Below are positions 13,401 to 24,976 of a stretch of DNA of 64,000 nt, piece by piece. Below the pieces are notes generated by a model. That model had not been told where the DNA came from. It ran no database searches and was given only the letters and a program-made list of their open reading frames with translations. Both the position numbers and the translations under genes were made by a program. This DNA is from Channa striata. Its lineage: Eukaryota > Chordata > Actinopteri > Anabantiformes > Channidae. Each line of letters opens with the position of its first letter. Position 1 is the stretch's first letter. The stretch is taken from positions 26,772,306 through 26,836,305 of the forward strand of contig CM065168.1 in the NCBI GenBank assembly GCA_033026295.1, in the 5' to 3' direction.

Positions 13401-16400
13401 GTCAAGCATGTTCGACAGTCTCTGAAAAATGGTGTGCAGGTGGAGGCTGTTTGTTTCGCAGTGCCAGAATGTAGCCTTAATTAGCTCCATGCCAACCGTT
13501 CATCCACCTGGAGGTAGAAATGTTTTGCTATACTGTGCATCTAAATGTCTCTGGGTGTAATTCTTCAAATGCCAAGTGACTTTTGCTGCTTTCCCAGATG
13601 AGTCTCTTTGTAATTTGATTAGCTCTGACAGGATGTCAGGGTGTTTGTTTTGGTAACTAAAGAGCGAGCATGCCTGTAATCTAATCATTACAGAAGCCAC
13701 CGTGACTAAAAATACAACCTAACCATTGCCAATTCCGCTAACAGTACAGTAACACGTTTTCACTGTAGGATTTAGTTTCATGATGACTGTTAGTTGTAAT
13801 TTAACCCAGTTTGTGGGTAAAACTAGCCTTCTCTCCAAGCTGAAAAAGGCAGGAGTGCTTGTCCTCTGGACAGCCATTAGCCTGACTGATGAATATGCAG
13901 TAAGATTGCTCTTTTCTAAGTGATGAGAGCTCCTAAGTTTCAGGACACCAGATATGCAAGTTTAATTGAACATATTTGAAATAGTCTGAATTAATATGGC
14001 GAGTCAAATCAAGTGTGACTCCTCAGTATTTGAGATGTGTTCAATGCCAGTTTAAATTTATGTGGCTAAGGGGCCTTTTAGTCCGGATAAACAAATAAGC
14101 AGATGAAATGTGATGTTTCTCATTGTTATATCTTTCAGAGAGTCATATATAATATAATTGGCTGTGCAGTTTAAAAGCAGAGAATCTAGGGAAACAATCC
14201 ATTTTCAAATTCTCTGCCAGACTGAGCCTCTTAGCCTGCCCACGTGCCTGCCATTGGCGGTCAATAATCTGCCCAATGGGGAAACATTAGTTGGCATGTG
14301 GAAGAAGAAGAGGAGGTGTGTAGGGTGTATAGGGCTTGTAGAGGACGGGTGGCTGAGTGATTTGCCTTACATGGAGGCCATGAGATAAGCCACTTGGTCT
14401 CTCCCTGGCAGATAAAGGCCTTCACATTACAGTTATCGTCACAGACAGATTATATACCCCTCTCTCTATGTAAGTACAGGATGATGCTGGATAGGCCTAC
14501 ACTGTACCACTGCCATTAGGAATTCTCTGCCTGCACTGGTCTTCACTGCAATCAATCTGGTTTACAGCCCCTTAGACTTATCGCTTTCACTTGACTCTAT
14601 CCGAGTAGATATTGACCTACACTGTTCCTCCATCCCGTGAGGGAGCAAGCAGCAACTAGTCCACACCCAATCTGAATGTCAGATTGTACAATCAGATAAC
14701 TGCAAATGCACACAGTTGAACACAAGATCTTCTAAAGCGGCCTAACAATGGCAAGTCATCCCAGTTTTAGTACTACCGTACACAGATGGAATCCTTTCAA
14801 GTTATATTCCAAATGGCTAGACAGTCTATGCCTTTATATTATGCCTTGAAAGCTCTTTTTGTAGTCAAGATACGAGGCAAGAGGAATGACCCTGATGAAT
14901 GCTGCGTGTGCTGCATGTTTAAAAGAGTAGTTAGGGAGGAAAAAGAAAAAAAAAATGTCACTCAAAATTGCAATTGTCCCATCAGCAAAGCAGTGATCAG
15001 GCTGAAAATGAAGGTTCAGGGTGCCAGAAGTGTGAGGTCGAACCGTCACCTGGGCACATTTCTGAATAACCTACTTCCACAGTGAAATGACTGATGGGGT
15101 AGGATAAGATGGCACCAGTAGAGAGTAGAGTGGAGCAAAGTGAAAAGTAGCAGGGGTTCACCCATCTCTGGTTCTGCTCCAGCAATGCCTTGGTTCATCT
15201 TTATAGTCCCCAAGGCCCTTGGGAGGAGATTTAAGTGTGTCGAGGCTCCATGTGCAAGAATATGAGTTGGTGTTTCAAACAAACCATACAAAGATGCTCC
15301 ATTGTTCTCTGTCGCCTTCTCACACACATTCTGCCTTCTCTGCTGAGCACGTTTCTCTTCATCTTCTTTTCACCCTTTCCACCATTCTTGCACATTTTCA
15401 CCTCATATCTCCTCTTCCCCCGCTTCTCTCCCCGATATGGAAGCTGCATGCAGGCATGACTTGTGGGCACATTAGTGGTGGTGGCAGGGGGGAATGACGG
15501 TGACGGATGCTGTGTGTGTCAGTCATCAGAGCCCTGACACAGATGTGTCAGATGAGGATGCTGAGATCTTTGAAGTTCACTTGAACTCTGCAAAGTTACT
15601 TTCTGCCAGCAGAACATGTGTGGGTGTTTGCATGTGTGTACATGTGTATTTATGTGATACAGTGTATGCACAGAGGCAGCAGGAGGTTTCTGTCAGTCAA
15701 GCTTCTTCAGTGAACCTACACTGTCACACCCTGACATATTATTTCAAACTGTGAAAATTCATATCACTGCTGAAACAATATAATGCCAAATTTGGAAAGC
15801 TGCACTTTGTAAACCTGCTTAACACAACACAGCTACAAGAAACAATTGAGCCAAGAAATCAGTGGTCCCCCTAAGGACTGCAGTAAAAATAAATCACGGG
15901 CGTAAAACAAGCATAGCCAATGTACTGGCCCATCCCATGGGTTGGTTCCTATGTCAACTGGTTGAAAGCAAACACCTGGTGACACTCTCCTGTGAGTCCT
16001 CTCAGTCAAGGAAATTTGGAGATGAGGAAGACTGGGGAACCGATTAGTACAGCACTGTATTAGGTCCATCACTGGCTTTGTTCACTGATAAACTTACCAA
16101 TATGCTGAATCCAAATCCAGATAAATCTGTTTCAGAATCATCTAGTTAATTTTGTTTGCAAATATTGCAAATATATAATATTAAATATTGTGTACATTTT
16201 AATATTCATGCTTTCTTAAATGTCCTAAGTTCTGTTCTGTTGATTCAAATAAATAAATGAATCTCAATGTACATGTAAGCAATTTATTTTAGATTTTACA
16301 ATGTTAAAAGTGCAAATATTCCAGTTTTTGTTTATAATAATGCTAGTGTCTATGCAACAGTGTCTAATAAACAGGCCAAAGCTCAGTTGCTTATTGTGAG
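10421..16400. other. Intron of nrxn2, no gene recognised
   Basis: Unremarkable non-coding sequence with short CA/GT-rich stretches (10675-10730, 12470-12500). Small open frames on both strands lack splice context or family motifs. Confidence 0.7.
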
Positions 16401-16765
16401 CAGCTCTGCCATGAATTCTGATTTTACAAGGTTCTAATTTATCAGTTTTTAAGTTGGAACTCTCAGAAAGGTGATAATTATATTATATGTTCTAAAATAT
16501 TGGAATTAATTGTAATATATATCCTAATTTCTAATTTTTTGGCCACAAGATTCTAATTTGTCAGTTTTTAAATTGGAACTCTCACTAAGGTGATAATTTT
16601 AATATATGAGAGGACCATCTCTTCTTATAATGGCCTCCAGTAAAACTCCACTAACCACTTAAACCTCAGTCATAAACAAATATTGGAATTTTCACCTTTG
16701 TGAGAGTTCCAACTTAAGAACTGACAAATGTGAACCTTGTAAAATCTCAATTCATGACAAAGCTG
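16401..16765. mobile_element. Foldback (palindromic) MITE with a third internal arm copy
   Basis: The left arm (about 16401-16479) holds GATTTTACAAGGTTCTAATT and GGAACTCTCAGAAAGGTGAT. The right arm (about 16687-16765) is its inverted copy: TTCACCTTTGTGAGAGTTCC, then GTGAACCTTGTAAAATC. A third copy in left-arm orientation lies at 16546-16598. The arms run for about 79 bp with scattered mismatches. The sequence just past the right arm, CCTAATAAAGTGGCCAGTAAG, resembles the end of a common fish Tc1/mariner-related repeat. There is no coding capacity; mobilisation would need a transposase from elsewhere. Confidence 0.7.
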
Positions 16766-16792
16766 GTAAAGACCTAATAAAGTGGCCAGTAA

Positions 16793-16804
16793 GTGTGTGT
16801 GTGT

Positions 16805-16842
<38 letters not shown>
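16793..16842 (+). repeat. (GT)n microsatellite
   Basis: About 50 bp of GT dinucleotides with two GTAT interruptions, directly beyond the right flank of the foldback element. A microsatellite beside an element end is common. Confidence 0.95.
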
Positions 16843-16844
<2 letters not shown>

Positions 16845-19800
16845 ATATAATTCTATAGTTTTGACAATTTGAAGCTGGAGGTGTTGGTGTTATTGGAGGG
16901 GGGTTGCATTTAGATAGCTGCAAAACAGATGTTTTCCTGTGCTTCCTAACTCTACTTTGGGTTGGTTTGAGCGGCAGAAATGGTGGGTTTGCAAAGCATC
17001 AGTCATGCATAATATCAGCTAGTTTGTTTATTAATGGTGGGCACTCCCATTGGAGACTCAAACCCTTGGCGAGGGCCCCAAGTCCCACCATCTTAATTTC
17101 TGACAGCTAAATAATTAAAGCAAGCTTACATCGCTGCACACTAAGAAGATCTGGCCTCCTCAACTATTCCGTTCATAAAGCCAATGTGTTGCACACACTT
17201 AATGCACGCCTCTCATCTGCCTGCAGTGCTTTTATGTGCCATGACATGGAGGGTGGGTGGGAATAAGAGAACACCTTCACCACACACCAGAGTAACCCTG
17301 TAATTTCCTTTAAGCTTAGAGACAACTTTTAAAAAATTTGCAAGATCAAAAACGTTAAAAGGGAAACCGGTTCCTGTCAAAAAAAGAGAAATTGGAATTT
17401 ATTGTCAACTGCTGCTACTGAGAATTTGTAAAAAGGAAGATAAGTGCAGTTAAAATACAATTTATGACAAAAAATTCAAATGTAGTACCCGCTAAAGACT
17501 ACGAGCACATACTGTCAATAACACAGCTTTGACAATGTTGTGTAGCTATGCTAAGACTTATGGCTGATTGGTAACTTTCAAATAATAAATGGTTGAATCC
17601 TATTTCCATTCATATCTGTTCGTTTGTGATGTATGGATGGTGCATGGCTCCTCTTGCCTTGCAGGGACATACATCATACCTGATCCAGTTTAGCATTCCC
17701 AGCACTTTGGCTGGGCAAAATGTTTTTTTTCTTGTCCTCACTCTGTCCTTCGTTTTAAGAGAAAAGCCAAGAGTGGCGATGTTGTGTGGAATGCGTTCAT
17801 CTGCTCTCCAGACTTCTGTATGGCACCTTATTTTGTGTCAGTGGCCAAGCAGAGGAGCAAAAGATAGAGGACATGTATTTAACTGACAGGCAGGGAAGGT
17901 GTGCTTACTGGCTAGGTGGAGAGAACTAGAGTTAATTGGTGTTCTGATGTATATTCTTTGTCTGACTGCTTCAGTGTGCTATATCTGGACATTAAAGAAA
18001 CATTTGAAAATGAACCAACCCTTAAACACACTATATGGTTATATTCCCTTACATTAAAAGAATTTCAAATAAATGAGCAAAAAGAAGGCATTTGCAACTG
18101 ACAATGAGAGCTGTGTAGTGCTTCCTGTTGTGTGTGTTCTCACAGCCTCTAAATAAGCTTCCAAAAGTCTGCGCTAGAAAAGTATCGGAATGCTGAAGCT
18201 ACCTTACCCTATAACAGTGGTTGCCATTATGCAAACATCAGAGCATACCTATGCCCTTGCCCTAGCTGTCAGAGGGTTACAAACATGCCACTAAAAAAAT
18301 CACTCTTTGGTGGCAAACAAGCACATTTCTACACACAAACTAGCCAGCACAAATTTGAGGGTACTGCTGAAGTGCATTTGTGGTACCAGACAATGGCAAT
18401 GTGGATTCAAACTGCTGCAAAGTGCTGCTTGAAACACCTACTTCCCTGCATTTTACTTCATGCAATGCCAAAAATGCACCAGTCTGAAGCAAAGAGCAAA
18501 GCAGGAGACCAAAAAGTCATTGACACAATGACACTCTCTTAAACTAACTCACCCAATGATGGGCTCGACACCAAACAAGTCTCTGAACTAACTGAAGCCG
18601 ATGACACACACTGCTCCATTTTCAGTCTTTGCAGCTTTTGGTAGAGTACACAGGAAAAGTACCCGGCACACTTGGCTTATATATGTCCCCTTTCAAAGCG
18701 GCAAAAACGCTCAGGTGTAAGTAGGGCTTGGGAGGGTGTGGGTGTGGGGCCAGGACAGAAAATGTCAAACCAGCCACCTTATCTTAACTGGTCAGAGAAC
18801 CTGAGGTGTTCTGTTTCCCATCATGATGCGTGTGGCCGTGCATGTGGTTGTGCGCCTTGGACTCCGTGTGAAGGGAGAATCATGAATACTAATGGTGTTC
18901 TCTGAAAGAGATGGGTTGTGACTTGACTCTCAAAGGCGAGTACTCAAAAGCTCTCCACCTCAACATCCCTACACACAGAGATGAACACACACACACACAG
19001 GTTTCACCTGACCTCCCCTTGCAGCCCAGAGATAAAGTGGTGATTATCAAACATAGCAGCTTGTCATTAGCTTAGTAACCAGTGAAATAAGCCCTTGGTG
19101 AAAAGAAAGGATGGGACTTGAAAAGAGGGGTCACACACAGGCGGTTTATGACTAAGATTAGGTTTGAGTGTTGCTGCTCCCTAATGGGATGGATGTATTG
19201 ATGTAGGCATCAGCTCAGTATGTGACACGTGCAATTAAGGCAAACAAACAACAAAACAAAAGGACAGTGACTGCTCATCAAATTATGGATCCAAAAAGGG
19301 GCACAACAGTGACAGAGGTAGAAGAAATAAATGTAATACAGACTGAATGTAAGGGGATAGGGAGGATAGGGGTATAACACAAAGAAGAACAAAGACGACA
19401 TGGAACAAATGCTGAGAAGTTAGGAAAGAACACTGACCCCGGAATTGATCAGCATGTCAAGTATCAAGTTCAAAGGTAAAAAATTCCATGGCATCAATGA
19501 CGATGGGAAATTCAATTTATAGAGGGAGGTCAGAAATGTGTCAATATACTATACAATATTTCTCCTATTACTTTAAGGGAACTGTGAGGTGTGTTGCCAT
19601 GATTACCAAAAGGCAGTGAAAGGAGGCATGGCGCATTCAGCCCAGCAACCCTCTAATTAATCAAAACACAGCACAAGTCAAGTGTAGACCCTGTTGCTAC
19701 AGGTTATTTCGTACTGTAATTACTAAGGACACTTTTGTCATATTTTATTATTGTTGTGAATTATTTAATTTTATTATATTCATATGTTGCACATGCCATT

Positions 19801-21240
19801 ACGAGCCTTATGCAATACGTTTTTGCTATTTTCTGATTTAAAATGTTCATTTTTTTTTATCCAATTGAGTGAAGATCTAGTCTGCATTGCTTCAGAATTA
19901 TTGTTGTCCTTTGGAATACAGCTTTTTTATCAACAAAGATTTGAGGGAGAAGTAACAGATGTAGGTCTATTGGTTAGCTATGTTGCAAATTCATGTTGCA
20001 CTTGAACATGAAGAAAAACATCAGCGTGAAAAGCAACATAAAGAAAACACAAGCAAAGCTAAAAGGCAGAGGTAACGCATTAGTGTGTGCACTGTGTGTG
20101 TGCTCTAGTCTAACTCTAATTATTTGATGGTTGAAGGTGATAAAGGTCAGTCTTTCATTTCCTGTCTTTGTCTCTTTCAAATAGCGTCCACAAACACACT
20201 TGAGTTTGAATCTGACCATGGTTTCCTAGGCTACCAATTATGATAAACAGGGCGAAAGATGAATGGTGATACTGATTCTTGAAATTTAGCCCTTAGGCGC
20301 TGATGGAAGCAATTCAGTCTTCAGAGCGTTGTTATAGTATTCACAAAACTCGTGCAATTTAGAAAGCAGATGCAGATGCATGAATGTGTAGGTACACACC
20401 AGGCTTCTTTATTAGACCCCCTACCCCCACCCTCCCACCCATGGATATGTTCTGTCCACTGCCAAGGACAAAGCTATCCACCCAGCAGTGAAATCTCTTG
20501 GAAGCTCTCCATCTAAAACATCAAAGACAGCCCAAATCAAAATTAGCTTTTTAATCCTGTTAGCACTATGCAGTGGGGTGTTCAGGTATGGATTACCTCG
20601 CATGACAAATATTTCCCGTCTCGGCCTCCTATCTCAAGTCAGAAAAAAATTGCTCACAGGTGTGTGAATGTATTTGCAAGCACAGATGTGCTGTTAGATG
20701 AGTGGTGAACAAAGCCAGACACAACAATGCAACTGTGGTCACACCACTGGTGCCTGAGAGTGATCATCACACATATTAACAGGCCCTGGGTAAAGATTAT
20801 TGGTTTATTTTTGGAATGATGCTGGATGTTCACACGCCAGTCTAATCACTCTCTTAATGCAGGAATAGTGTATTCATGCATGCACTGTAAATATCTTATA
20901 AAAAACATAAGAAGTATTTTTACTTTATATAGCACAGTGACTCACAGACGCATTAAAGCCTCACCACACGTTCCAACAAGAGACATCACATTCCCCATGG
21001 ATCTAATTGAGAGGCTGATTGTGAGACAAGTTGAGAACCATACACTTGTACGTGTGCAGGGGTCATTTATCTCCAGGCAGGCAGCCCAGTGAAATGCCAC
21101 AGTTCAGTGGTCAAGAGTGTTCTTTGATAACGACTTATTGGAATGTCGGTGACACTTTGCAGCATCTGAATGGACAATAATGGCTTGCTTTATATACAGA
21201 ATCCCACATTTGGTCACTGTGTGGGGCTCATGGAAAGTAA
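16843..21240. other. Intron of nrxn2, no gene recognised
   Basis: No coding or repeat signal beyond short CA runs (for example near 18987). Confidence 0.7.
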
Positions 21241-21460
21241 CCGTAAATGCACTTGTGTAACGCTTTTCTACCTGTTGGTACTCAAAGCACTTTACACTGC
21301 TTCTTGTCTACCCATTGACACTCACAATCACACACATTCATACACCAGTGGGGGAGCTGCTATGCACCTGGCCGACGCAACTAAGTGGGGTTCAGTGTCT
21401 TGCTCAAGGACACTTCGACATGTGACTGTGTCGAACCAACAACTGGACGACCGTTGAAGG
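21241..21460 (+). repeat. Short teleost interspersed repeat, copy 1
   Basis: It shares with 44642-44850 the ordered words CGCTTTTCTACCTGTTGG, CTCAAAG, ACACTGCTTCTT, CACTCACAATCACACAC, CATACACC, GCTGCTATGCACCTGGC, CGACGC, GGGGTTCAGTGTCTTGCT, GGACACTTCGACATGTGAC. This is a widespread fish repeat recognised from memory; its class is uncertain. A small + frame across it (21170-21457) has no support as a gene. Confidence 0.7.
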
Positions 21461-24400
21461 TCCTTCAACATTGCGCAACTTTTCACAATCAAAGCAGATG
21501 ATGGTGACAATGAAGACCTTTAATCAGTGGCAAGCATCCCACATTGTGGCGCCTCTATTCCGAGTGAGTACTGATGTTCATTGCAATTCACTTTGAATAT
21601 ATGGACAGTGATGTGTGTATACATATGTGTGCACCTCATGAAAACTATTCATCCAACATGCAGTATGCACCAACTAGCTCTGTATAATGATTATATGTGG
21701 TGTATTTGGAGCATGTAAGTGAAATACATTCATTTCAACCCATAGAACTTCAACATTATAAAAGCCTGCAATCATTCTATCTGCTGTGCTGCCCGAGTGT
21801 ATTCATAGACCGGTGGGTGTGTACCAGTGAGTACAGCATGGCCCTGCAGGAGCTCATCCAGACAGATGTAGCATAATGATGACACTCTGGGAAGACAGTA
21901 GCAGATAAGGCCAGAGCCTTGAATCTCACGGACCTGATATGCTAAAACTCAGGGGTGGGTTCAGGGCCATAGTGACAGCTAAATGGATGATAGGTGCCTC
22001 TTTTCCTCACAGCCTGTAAGACTTTTTTTGCACGCTGCACACATGCAGGTGGAGGGCTTTTGGAGGCTTTTGGAGGCTTTTGGAGCTGACATGAGGTCTG
22101 GCCAAGGTGATGGCAATGTGTGTTTATGTGTGTCTGTATGAGGAAAGCCTTTACTACAGTGTTGTGACAATGACACCTGGTTGAAAAACTACCTAAAATG
22201 CTCTGAAGCAAGTGGCCTCTTATCACTGAGTGGGGTATTAGTGCTGGTAATAAGCTGTGCCACTTGGTTGACAATACATGGAGAGCTGGCATTTCAGACA
22301 AGGACTTGATATGCCAGGTCGCAATGGAATTATTTATGATGGCAATTGAAACTGAGTCCCCACACATGAGCTGGATTCGAACGTGTGTGCGCTGCCTTGT
22401 AGTAGATAATGAAAATGCTGGACGTGCCGTACTAAAGACAATACAAACCAAATGAGAAGCAGCAGTGTTTGCTGTGTAGGCGTATATTAGTAACTGCTAC
22501 AGCATGCTGCCAGTGAGAAAATAGAACAGCAAATACAGACAACCAACCAGCTAAGTAACTTCTCCATCTTGCTTCAACTTAGCAGTTTTTCCACTCACGT
22601 GTTGTTTGTTATGCTCATTCCTACAGTAGGAAACCTGTATAGTGGTGGGTGATATCCCACCCCCAGCCTGAGCTCTAAGTTTTCAGTGGAGATGTAACGT
22701 TTTGTTTTCACAGGACAAACAGACCATTTCTCTTGCAGACCAATATCTCCTGACAGCCATAAATCCAGAGAGAACGCCAGCGAATATTTTTATGTTAATT
22801 ATGTCAATTTAAATAGCTTAGCAAACTTGAGACGTGAGAGGTGAAATTCAATTATCCAAGATAGACTGAAGTGAAGGCAGAAAACGACAAGACAGCAAAA
22901 ATTAGGAAATACTTCAGTGGCCATTTTAAATGAAATAAAAAAGCTTTTTTTTTGCTTTTGGGAATTCAATAAAGATGGATGTACTTTATGGTGGTTGTAT
23001 AAGTATCATTTTTTACTGAAGGAAAAGTAAATAACTGCTTATGTAATTTGCTATAATTACAGAAAACGGTTGTGGGATGTAAACATTGCTCTGTCATTAC
23101 TGACCAAATGCTAGACTCAGCCTCCCCATATGGGGTAGCAATAGTGACAAGAAAAAAAGCCAGGTGCTAACAAGCTCTTTAACAAACTAAATTTAATCTG
23201 AAGAGCACTCAAAAGATCCCCTTGCTTTCCGTGTCAACAGCACAGTGGCATCCATAAAACAATATTTTCCAGATAAGAGACAAAAGACTAGGACTACAGT
23301 AATGTGGGAACACAAAGATAGTAGCACAAACAAAAAAACATCATATTGACAGAGATGCCAATACAGGCTTTACACTTCATTAAAACCCAGTGACCAGCCA
23401 ACTCAGCTTAAAATCATAAATAAATAAATAAGTGTTTACTTTATTTATCATGTTTTCCCCTATATGATTTCCCTTCCAGTGTGCCAATTATGGCAATTAT
23501 TAGCACAATAAGAGATCATTATTTTCTAAAAGCCTGGTTAATGTAAATCAAAACCATTGTACTTGCAAAAAGACACTCTAAAACGTCACGGAGAACGTTG
23601 ATTTTTGCTCCTCCCTGACGATGTTTAGCCAGCAGTTGTGTGCACAGTTTGACCAGTTGAGAAAAGACAAAGGATAATCATAAAGCCAATGCCGAGCGCC
23701 AGGGATCAGACTGTGTACTGATAAGGTCTTTAGAAGCCCACCACAGCCAATCACAGAGGGATACGTGAGGCTTCTCTGCTCATCTGACAACAGATTGATT
23801 GATCACACATAAATTGAGCTTCAGAGAGAAAAGAAGGGAAACAAGAAACACTAAGTGGATATATTGGTAATGAAATGGACATTACCTGCAAAGCAATCAA
23901 TATATGCCAATAATGTCCCTTGTCAAGGTTATGTATGTATAGGATGTTGTGAAGGGCTAGGGAAATTAAAAAAGGGGAAGGAAATTGCTGTGAAAAAAAG
24001 GCTTGGGCTGGAAAACATCAAAGGAATCATCAGTGTGAAACGGTGCCTTGTCCCTGACAGCTCAGGCTAAGAACAGTGCAGCAAATGATGCACAAAGACA
24101 GATACTGTAGAAAGTAGGACAAAACAAAGTCCACAGACAATAATCTACGTATTTTCATTAATACACAGTGTACCGTGACACACAGCATGTAGCATCTCAA
24201 CAACAGTTAGGGCCATTCTTCTTTAGTGGCAGCCATCATGTATCAACAATTGCGCTATGGGTGGTGATTACATGAATTTAAATTGGCCACACTTCAATAC
24301 ATCAGTAGACCCAAGATGGCAGCTGAGCTTGAAAGGCAGGCAGCAGAACTCAGCTGGCTGGGGATGTGCTACAACACGCCCAGAAGGGAACAGCTTCTGG

Positions 24401-24673
24401 AAACATTATCCGCCTATTCGGGGACATGAGTCAGGACACTGGCCTATGGGGAGCCAAGGTTGTGAGGTTTGTTGCCCAGGCCTGGCTCCTCTCTGTCTTT
24501 CCAGAGATTACAGAGATCAATAGATGGATTAATCAATTCCTGGGCCTCTGTACTAAACTTAAAGCTCATTGGCACCATGAATCAAGCCCTTTAAGGATAT
24601 TAACCCCAGTTAACCCCTGTTCATGCCATTACACAATTAGCAAAGCCTAGCAAAATAGAAAATAAAAACACGT
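21461..24673. other. Intron of nrxn2 downstream of the beta exon, no gene recognised
   Basis: Holds the GGAGGCTTTT decamers and a 169-codon minus open frame (22451-21942) that overlaps them, has no domain-like features and is judged chance. A B-box-like GTTCGAATCC on the minus strand near 22381 may be a SINE relic. Confidence 0.65.
22050..22085 (+). repeat. Three tandem copies of a GGAGGCTTTT decamer
   Basis: GGAGGGCTTTT is followed by GGAGGCTTTT twice and a partial copy. On the minus strand it gives a KPPKASK-type repeat inside an unsupported open frame (22451-21942), which partly explains that frame's length. Confidence 0.9.
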
Positions 24674-24679
24674 GCTTAC
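24674..24679 (-). other. nrxn2: Splice donor of the nrxn2 beta exon
   Basis: On the minus strand the exon ends CATG and is followed at once by GTAAGC, a strong U2 donor. The phase-1 break after GGH matches the junction joining all vertebrate beta-neurexin N-termini to the shared LNS6 exon. The matching acceptor must lie beyond the low-coordinate end of the window or was missed. Confidence 0.85.
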
Positions 24680-24947
24680 CATGACCCCCACGCGTGAGAA
24701 AGGGCATCCGGTTGATGGCAATGGGCACAGTACCATGCTTGTTATGGAAGTGGTGTACGTGGTGGGTGGTACTGAGAGAGGAAGAAACTCTAGCAGCCAC
24801 AGCTGGGCATGGGAACACCAGCAGTGCCAGAGAGAGGACCAGCCTGAATAAGAAGGCTGGACTGGCCCACACCACAGGAGACGCTGCTGCTGGCCTGGGT
24901 ACCAGCAGCAACCCTCCGACCACCTCCACTTCCACCTCCTGCTCCAT
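24680..24947 (-). CDS. nrxn2: Neurexin-2 beta-specific first exon (partial CDS, 89 codons + 1 nt)
   Basis: Beta-neurexins are presynaptic single-pass membrane adhesion proteins that bind neuroligins through one LNS domain. Seen: the minus frame from ATG 24947 has a hydrophobic core at residues 32-51 (FLFRLVLSLALLVFPC, then AVAA), consistent with a signal peptide cleaved near AAR. The mature N-terminus follows: RVSSSLSTTHHVHHFHNKHG, then VPIAINRMPFLTRGGH. From memory this matches mammalian neurexin-2 beta almost residue for residue (S to N in HFHSKHG) and differs from the beta-1 and beta-3 N-termini. The exon ends with one extra G at 24680, followed by GTAAGC; phase 1 fits the GGH-A junction into the LNS6 exon, which is not in the window. 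Start choice: the frame stays open upstream to an ATG at 25229, with other in-frame ATGs at 25013 and 24989. I chose 24947 because it gives an N-terminal length like that of mammalian neurexin-2 beta. It has G at +4 but C at -3, so a start at 24989 or 25013 remains possible. Paralogue a or b is undetermined. Confidence 0.93.
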
Positions 24948-24958
24948 GGGGGCGGGGC

Positions 24959-24976
24959 CTGAAAGGAAAACAAGGC
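24959..24976 (-). other. Candidate 3' splice site just upstream of the beta start codon
   Basis: On the minus strand the sequence CCTTGTTTTCCTTTCAG ends at 24959, 11 nt before the chosen ATG. It has a pyrimidine tract and a consensus AG. If used, the coding exon would begin at 24958, the upstream in-frame ATGs would be removed, and a separate non-coding 5' exon would be needed. It may also be a chance match in a CT-rich 5' UTR. Confidence 0.3.

Noticed and set aside
22350..22400. B-box-like GTTCGAATCC on the minus strand, possible tRNA or SINE
   Set aside because: No matching A box or cloverleaf could be built, and no SINE body or tail is visible; only noted in the region entry.
21942..22451. 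169-codon minus open frame
   Set aside because: Its length is helped by a decamer repeat; no family resemblance, no splice or promoter context, and a competing frame on the other strand.
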